10,806 nucleotides of DNA from Phycisphaera mikurensis NBRC 102666. GTDB lineage: Bacteria; Planctomycetota; Phycisphaerae; Phycisphaerales; SM1A02. The DNA lies in contig CAMBSR010000058.1 in assembly GCA_945870475.1 (NCBI GenBank), forward strand, positions 1 to 10,806, in the 5' to 3' direction. This document shows positions 6,230 to 10,806 of the stretch, piece after piece. The number at the start of each line of letters is the position of its first letter. Position 1 is the first letter of the stretch. The position numbers and the translations under genes are program-made. Under the pieces are notes generated by a model. That model saw only the letters and a list, made by a program, of their open reading frames with translations. It did no database searches and was not told the DNA's origin.

Positions 6230-7846
6230 ATGCAACGCACCGCAATCGTCATCGGCGGAGGACTCGCCGGACTCGCCGCAGCTACCGAACTCGCCGGTCG
6301 TGGCGTGCAGGTCACCCTGGTGGAGCGCAACCAGCACCTGGGCGGCAAGATGAACGTGCTCACGGAGAAGGGCTTCACCTTCGACATGGGCCCGACCATC
6401 CTCACCATGCCCAACGTGGTGCGCGGCATCATCCAGCGGACCGGCCGCAACGTGTCGGACTACCTGGACCTGGTGCGCCTCGATCCGCAGTGGCGCTGCA
6501 TGTACGAGGACGGCACGGTCATCGACCTCCTGGAGAAGCCCGAGGAGATGGCCGCGGCCATGGATCGGCAGTTCCCGGGTTCGGGCGCCGGTGCCGGCTG
6601 GAAGAGCTTCGTGGATTACAGCCGCCGCATGTTCCGGCTGAGCGGCAAGGTGTTCTTCTTCAAGGACCTCGGCGGCGTCATGGACCTGATGCGCAAGCCG
6701 CCCACCAGCGAGCCGGGCCTGCTGAAGGACGTGTTTGCCATGCGCATGCACTCCACGGTGGGCGGGACCATCGACAAGCACATCGACGAGCCGCACCTGA
6801 AGCAGCTTGCCGAGCACTTCCTGCAGTACGTCGGTTCGAGCCCGTTCCTCTCGCCGGCGATCCTGACGCTGATCGCCGCGGCGCAGGTGGACGACGGCTG
6901 CTGGTACGCCATGGGCGGTACCCGCATGGTGGCGCGCTCGATGGAACGCATCCTGCGCGAGGAACGCGCCGAGATCATCACGGGTACCGGCGTCCGGCGC
7001 CTCCTCACCGATGGCAAGCGCGTGACGGGCGTGGAGCTCGAGGACGGCCGCACGATCACGGCGGACGTGGTGGTCTCCAACTGCGACGTGCAGCGGACGT
7101 ACCGCGACCTGGACGGTTCGCAGGAGGGCATCGCGGAGCAGCGCCGGATCGGCGGCGACTACACGCCCGCGTGCAGCGGCGTGGTGCTCTACCTGGGCCT
7201 CGATCGCCAGTACGACCACCTGCTGCACCACGACTTCCTGTTCTCCAAGGACAGCCACGAGGAGTTCGACGACATCTACCGCCAGGGCATCCCGGCGCGC
7301 GATCCCACCGTCTACCTCTGCGTGCCGAGCCGCACCGACCCGACGCAGGCGCCCGCCGGCGGCGAGGCGCTCTACGCGCTGATCCATACGCCGTACCTCC
7401 GCCCCGGCCAGCGCTGGGAAGGCCCGGGCGGCATGATGGAGGCGTACCGCGGCACGGTGATCGAGAAGCTCAAGCGCTTCGGCATGCCCGACCTCGAGCA
7501 GCACATCGTGGTCGAGCGTCACCTCACGCCGCAGGGCATCGAGCGCTGGTACAACGCCGAGGGCGGTGCGATCTACGGACTGGCAAGCCATGGCAAGCTG
7601 AAGGGCGGCTTCAAGCCGCGCAACCGCAGCCGCATCTACCGCAACCTGTACCTGGCCGGTGGCAGCGCGAATCCCGGCCCGGGCGTCCCGATGGTGCTGA
7701 TGAGCGGCGTCACTGCCGCCGATGCGGTGTGCGAGGACCTGGGCGTGGCGCGCACGAGCCATGGCGCGCCGGGCTTCGGCGTCGACACCGGGTCGCGGCT
7801 CCTGAAGGGCCACGTCGGCGGAGGGGCCGCGTGGCAGACGGCGTGA
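6230..7846 (+). CDS. CrtP/CrtN-type carotenoid oxidoreductase (second desaturase-family enzyme)
   Basis: The product has 538 residues and belongs to the same FAD-dependent superfamily as the gene at 2930-4597. It opens at once with IVIGGGLAGLAAA (residues 6-18), followed by VERN with Glu32 and GGK (38-40). The middle region FDMGPTILTMPNV is typical of phytoene-desaturase relatives. The C-terminal signature is 'AGGSANPGPGVPMVLMSG', distinct from the THPGSGLP form of its paralogue. This suggests a different step: known C30 pathways use a CrtN desaturase plus a CrtP oxidase that makes the terminal aldehyde. That assignment is an inference, and the reverse allocation or a second desaturation step is also possible. 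The ATG at 6230 has AGGA 8 nt upstream, and the dinucleotide motif begins at residue 6, so the start is firm. The stop overlaps the next gene by 16 nt, showing co-translation. Confidence 0.88.
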   Translation: MQRTAIVIGGGLAGLAAATELAGRGVQVTLVERNQHLGGKMNVLTEKGFTFDMGPTILTMPNVVRGIIQRTGRNVSDYLDLVRLDPQWRCMYEDGTVIDLLEKPEEMAAAMDRQFPGSGAGAGWKSFVDYSRRMFRLSGKVFFFKDLGGVMDLMRKPPTSEPGLLKDVFAMRMHSTVGGTIDKHIDEPHLKQLAEHFLQYVGSSPFLSPAILTLIAAAQVDDGCWYAMGGTRMVARSMERILREERAEIITGTGVRRLLTDGKRVTGVELEDGRTITADVVVSNCDVQRTYRDLDGSQEGIAEQRRIGGDYTPACSGVVLYLGLDRQYDHLLHHDFLFSKDSHEEFDDIYRQGIPARDPTVYLCVPSRTDPTQAPAGGEALYALIHTPYLRPGQRWEGPGGMMEAYRGTVIEKLKRFGMPDLEQHIVVERHLTPQGIERWYNAEGGAIYGLASHGKLKGGFKPRNRSRIYRNLYLAGGSANPGPGVPMVLMSGVTAADAVCEDLGVARTSHGAPGFGVDTGSRLLKGHVGGGAAWQTA

Positions 7847-8637
7847 GCGAACTGGTGCCCGGCGACGAGCGCGCTTGGTTCCGCAAGGGATTCTCGCGAT
7901 GGCTGCGGGGGCACTTTGCGAAGCGCTTCCATGCGGTGCGCCTGGCGTCCGGCACGCGCGCGATATTCGAGGCCGCCGCAGCGCACCAGGGTCCGATCGT
8001 GGTGCTCTGCAACCACCAGTCGTGGTGGGATCCGCTGGTCGGCTTCCTGGCGCACGACCGCTGGTTCGCCGACCGCCCGTCGATGAGCCCGATGGATGCC
8101 ACGCAGCTGGCCAAGTTCCGGTTCTTCAGCAAGCTGGGGGTGTTCGGCGTGGACCCGGACGCGGCCACGGGGCTGCGGCCGTTCGTGCGCTACGTGGGCG
8201 AGCGATTCGCCGCGGCGCCGCGCGCGGTGCTGATGATGACGCCGCAGGGCGAGTTCGTCGATCCGCGGCGGCCGGTGGCGATCCGCCCCGGCGCGGCGAT
8301 GGTGGCGGCGCGGCATCCGGAGGCGCAGGTGCTGCTGGTGGCGATCGAGTACGCGTTCTGGACGGACCAGCGACCCGAGGTCTTCATGCGCGCCGTTCGC
8401 GTGGCTGCGCCCGCCGTGGCCGATGACGTGCGCGCGTGGCAGGAGGCGATCGAGTCTGCGATGAATGCGAACGCATCGGCGCTGGCGCTCCTGGTGCAGG
8501 GCCGCGATCCCGCGGCGTTCGAGGCCATCTCCGGCGGCGGAGCGGGGCAGATCCATCCGGTGTACGACGCGTTCCTGCGCCTGACTGGGCGCCGGACCTC
8601 CATCGAGACGGCGCATCGCGCCAAGGGAGCGCAATGA
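7831..8637 (+). CDS. PlsC-type (lysophospholipid-like) acyltransferase
   Basis: This is a 268-residue protein of the glycerolipid acyltransferase fold. The catalytic HX4D motif is NHQSWWDP (His62, Asp67). The second block is TPQGEF (Pro138-Phe142), in place of the common FPEGTR. By family it moves an acyl chain from acyl-CoA or acyl-ACP to a hydroxyl group at the membrane. Placed between the carotenoid oxidoreductase and the glycosyltransferase, it most likely acylates the sugar of a carotenoid glycosyl ester, the step done by CrtO in staphyloxanthin synthesis. CrtO of Staphylococcus is not obviously the same fold, so the role is inferred from context. The start GTG 7831 is preceded by GGAGG with 6 nt spacing and overlaps the upstream gene by 16 nt. 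GTG 7843 would give a 4-nt GTGA overlap but lies too far from that ribosome binding site. Confidence 0.82.
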   Translation: MADGVSELVPGDERAWFRKGFSRWLRGHFAKRFHAVRLASGTRAIFEAAAAHQGPIVVLCNHQSWWDPLVGFLAHDRWFADRPSMSPMDATQLAKFRFFSKLGVFGVDPDAATGLRPFVRYVGERFAAAPRAVLMMTPQGEFVDPRRPVAIRPGAAMVAARHPEAQVLLVAIEYAFWTDQRPEVFMRAVRVAAPAVADDVRAWQEAIESAMNANASALALLVQGRDPAAFEAISGGGAGQIHPVYDAFLRLTGRRTSIETAHRAKGAQ

Positions 8638-9818
8638 CCGCGGAAACGTCGTGGTGGATGGTGGTGCTCCAGTGGCTGCCGGCGTTCTCGGCGTTCGTGA
8701 GTGCCGTGGCGCTCGTGATGACCGTGGTGAACCTCGGTGTCTACCGTCGCACCGCGCCGCGCGCGGCCGGCGGTGCCTCGATGGGCGCGCCCGATGCCGG
8801 CCCCGTGCTCACGGTCTGCATCCCCGCACGCAACGAGGAACGCAACGTGGAGGCGGTGGTTCGCGGGGCCCTCGCGAACGCAGACGTGCCGCTCGAGGTG
8901 CTGGTGTACGACGACCAGAGCACCGACCGCACGCCCGCCATCCTGGCGGCGCTTCGCGGCGAGGACGCGCGCGTGCGCGCGGTGACCACGGAACCGCTGC
9001 CCGCCGGCTGGAACGGCAAGCAATGGGGCTGCGAGCGGATGGGGCAGGCGGCGCGGGGGCAATGGCTCCTCTTCACGGATGCCGACGTTCGCTTCACGCC
9101 GGACTGCTTTGCGCGCGCGCTCGCGGAGGCGGTGCGGCTGGATGCTGCGCTCCTGAGCACCGTTCCCCGCGAGGAAACCGGCACGCTCCTCGAGCGGCTG
9201 GTGGTGCCGATGATTCACTGGATGCTCTTCAGCTGGCTGCCCATGCCGCGCATGCGCACCACCAACGATCCGGCAACGAGCGCCGGCTGCGGCCAGTTCC
9301 TCCTGGTGCGGCGCGATGCATGGCTCGCCGCGGGCGGGCACGCCGCGTTCCGCGACAGCATGCACGACGGCATCAAGCTGCCGCGCAACGTGCGTCGTGC
9401 CGGCTTCCACACCGACCTCTACGACGGCAGCGACTCGGTGAGCTGCCGCATGTATCGCAGTGCGGGCGAGACCTGGCGCGGCTTCACGAAGAACGCCTAC
9501 GAGGGCCTTGGCTCACCCGTGGTCCTGGTGGTGTTCACGGTGCTGGAGGCGATCGGCATCCTGCTGCCGTGGATCTGGCTGCCGGTGATGCTGGCGCAGG
9601 GGACGGCGTCGATGCCGCTGGGTCCCACGGTGCTTGCCTCGTTCGCCATCGGCGCGCAGCTCGTGCAGCGCACGCTCCTGGCGCGGCGGTTTGCGCAGCC
9701 GTGGGAATGCGTGGCGCTGCACCCGGTGACCATCGCGCTCCTCCTGTCCATCCAGTGGCGGAGCTGGTGGCTTCACCTCACGAAGCGCCGTGCCTGGCGT
9801 GGCCGGACGGCCGGCTGA
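8634..9818 (+). CDS. family-2 membrane glycosyltransferase, CrtQ-like
   Basis: The product has 394 residues. One N-terminal membrane segment (about residues 10-35) precedes a GT-A domain and two to three C-terminal hydrophobic segments (from about residue 290). GT2 landmarks occur in order: CIPARNEERNVE, VYDDQSTDRT (Asp93, Asp94), WNGKQWGC, FTDADVRF with the metal-binding DAD at 149-151, MHDGIKLPRNVRRAGF with the likely catalytic acid, and an ETWRGFTKNAY block in the place of the QxxRW motif. The GNGK/WNGK-type block and C-terminal membrane segments resemble the HpnB and CrtQ relatives. In C30 carotenoid clusters such an enzyme puts a sugar on the terminal carboxylate. That role here is inferred. 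The ATG overlaps the acyltransferase stop (ATGA, 8634-8637), with AAGGGAG a few nt upstream, so translation is coupled. The 3' end is overlapped by the oppositely oriented exporter gene. Confidence 0.85.
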   Translation: MTAETSWWMVVLQWLPAFSAFVSAVALVMTVVNLGVYRRTAPRAAGGASMGAPDAGPVLTVCIPARNEERNVEAVVRGALANADVPLEVLVYDDQSTDRTPAILAALRGEDARVRAVTTEPLPAGWNGKQWGCERMGQAARGQWLLFTDADVRFTPDCFARALAEAVRLDAALLSTVPREETGTLLERLVVPMIHWMLFSWLPMPRMRTTNDPATSAGCGQFLLVRRDAWLAAGGHAAFRDSMHDGIKLPRNVRRAGFHTDLYDGSDSVSCRMYRSAGETWRGFTKNAYEGLGSPVVLVVFTVLEAIGILLPWIWLPVMLAQGTASMPLGPTVLASFAIGAQLVQRTLLARRFAQPWECVALHPVTIALLLSIQWRSWWLHLTKRRAWRGRTAG

Positions 9819-10806
9819 CGGGCGCCGCGGGCACCGCGGGCGGCGCGGTCTGGACAAGCACCATCTGCTGGTAGATCCCGCTCCGCTCCATGAGCTCGCT
9901 GTGGGTTCCCATCTCGGCGATCCGGCCGTCCTTCAGCACCACGATGCGGTCGGCATGCATGATCGTGGAGAGGCGGTGCGCGATCACGAAGCTGGTGCGC
10001 CCGCGCATCAGCGACTGCAGCGCTTCCTGAATGGCACGTTCGCTGTCGGTGTCGAGGTTGCTGGTGGCCTCGTCGAGGATGAGGATCCGCGGGTCGGCGA
10101 GGAGGGCGCGCGCGATGGCGATCCGCTGGCGCTGCCCGCCGGAGAGGCGCACGCCACGCTCGCCGATGGTGGTCTCGTAGCCCTCGGGCATGGCCTCGAT
10201 GAACCCGTGCGCGTTGGCGGCGCGGGCAGCCCATTCGACGCGATCCTGCGGCGCGCCGGGGTCGGCGTAGCGGATGTTGTCGGCCACGGTGCCGTCGAAG
10301 AGGAAGACGTCCTGCTCCACGATGCCCAGGATCCGGCGGAACGAGGCGAGCTCGATGTCGCGCAGGTCGCGACCATCGATGGTGATGGTGCCGGAGGTTG
10401 GCTCGAAGAACCGGGCGATCAGGTTGCAGAGCGTGGTCTTGCCCGCGCCGCTGGCGCCGACGAAGGCGGTCATCTCGCCGGGGCGGGTGCTGAAGGTGAC
10501 GCCGCCCAGGACGCCCTGCGGACGGCCCGGATAGTGGTACGAGACGTCGCGGAGCTCCATGGCGCCGCGCACCTGCGCGCGTTCGAGACGCATGGCGCCG
10601 GGGCGGTCGGGCATCTCTGCGGGTTCCGCCAGGAAGTCGAGGGTGCGGTCGAGGCCTGCCAGGTGCGTCTGCAGGCCGGTGGCGCTCTGCGCCAGGCTCT
10701 CGATGGGCGCCAGCAGCATCACGAGGTACGTGAGGAACATGATGAGTTCGCCGGTGGTGATTCTGCCTGCGATGACCTGCGAGCCGCCGTACCAGAGGAG
10801 ACCGGC
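9778..10806 (-). CDS. ABC exporter with fused membrane and ATPase domains (MsbA-like), N-terminal part outside window
   Basis: The visible 342 residues are the C-terminal part of a half-transporter; the frame stays open to the window edge. First comes the last membrane helix region ('LLWYGGSQVIAGRITTGEL', then MFLTYLVMLLAPIESLAQ). The ATPase domain follows with Walker A GASGAGKTT (10433-10459), Q-loop VEQDVFLFDGTVADNI, signature LSGGQRQ (10126-10146), Walker B plus catalytic Glu ILILDEATSNLD (10051-10086) and H-loop IAHRLSTI. All ATPase residues are intact, so it should be active. Substrates of this group are lipids, lipid A precursors, peptides or drugs; which applies here cannot be seen. 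The protein ends in a Pro/Ala/Ser-rich tail. The ATG-like codon at 10738-10740 lies inside the membrane domain and is not the true start. The gene converges on the glycosyltransferase with a 41-nt overlap, so it belongs to a separate transcription unit. Confidence 0.92.
   Translation of the reverse strand, partial: AGLLWYGGSQVIAGRITTGELIMFLTYLVMLLAPIESLAQSATGLQTHLAGLDRTLDFLAEPAEMPDRPGAMRLERAQVRGAMELRDVSYHYPGRPQGVLGGVTFSTRPGEMTAFVGASGAGKTTLCNLIARFFEPTSGTITIDGRDLRDIELASFRRILGIVEQDVFLFDGTVADNIRYADPGAPQDRVEWAARAANAHGFIEAMPEGYETTIGERGVRLSGGQRQRIAIARALLADPRILILDEATSNLDTDSERAIQEALQSLMRGRTSFVIAHRLSTIMHADRIVVLKDGRIAEMGTHSELMERSGIYQQMVLVQTAPPAVPAAPVSRPSGHARHGAS
9825..9839. terminator. possible GC hairpin just after the glycosyltransferase stop
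   Basis: CCGCGG (9825-9830) and CCGCGG (9834-9839) can pair across a 3-nt loop, starting 7 nt after the stop of the + strand operon. There is no T tract, and the sequence is also coding for the Pro/Ala-rich tail of the exporter. Terminator activity is therefore doubtful. Confidence 0.2.

Noticed and set aside
6206..7813. 535-codon antisense frame opposite the second oxidoreductase
   Set aside because: His/Arg/Ala/Val-rich shadow frame; no motifs, and the opposite strand encodes an evident flavoprotein.
6490..7830. Long N-terminal extension of the acyltransferase frame
   Set aside because: It lies wholly inside the upstream oxidoreductase in another frame and is Arg/Gly/Pro-rich; GTG 7831 has GGAGG at proper spacing.

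Overview
The window is a very GC-rich bacterial segment, almost fully coding. It looks like a planctomycete (Planctomycetota) or a similar high-GC, outer-membrane-bearing bacterium. This assignment is an inference. It rests on a C30-carotenoid-type gene set of the kind reported in planctomycetes, beside a long OstA/LptA-like protein. No ribosomal or other marker gene is present to confirm it.

Layout. (1) Positions 2-2434, + strand: the 3' part of a long OstA/LptA-like repetitive beta-strand protein that begins before the window. (2) 2435-2929: a convergent non-coding stretch with a small family of GC-rich hairpin repeats and an 11-bp long-range inverted repeat. (3) 2930-4597, - strand: an FAD-dependent carotenoid desaturase of the CrtN/CrtI/CrtP superfamily. 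(4) 4598-4717: a divergent intergenic region with an 18-bp dyad, a 12-bp palindrome and three copies of one octamer half-site. (5) 4718-9818, + strand: an aldehyde dehydrogenase, a second CrtN/CrtP-type oxidoreductase, a PlsC-type acyltransferase and a family-2 glycosyltransferase. The last three overlap by 16 and 4 nt and are surely co-translated. (6) 9778-10806, - strand: the C-terminal part of an MsbA-like ABC exporter, whose 3' end overlaps the glycosyltransferase by 41 nt.

How they work together (inference from known staphyloxanthin-type and planctomycete pathways). The two desaturase-like enzymes would dehydrogenate and oxidise a C30 backbone such as squalene or diapophytoene to an aldehyde. 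The aldehyde dehydrogenase would make the carboxylic acid, the glycosyltransferase would make the glycosyl ester, and the acyltransferase would acylate the sugar. The result would be a membrane carotenoid glycolipid. The backbone-forming genes (hpnCDE or crtM) are not in this window. The ABC exporter may be unrelated or may handle a glycolipid; nothing here decides that.

The most interesting non-coding signals are the shared dyad promoter region (4598-4717), a 13-bp tandem repeat that runs exactly up to the ATG of the second oxidoreductase (6178-6229), and the hairpin repeat family in the convergent gap (2756-2904).
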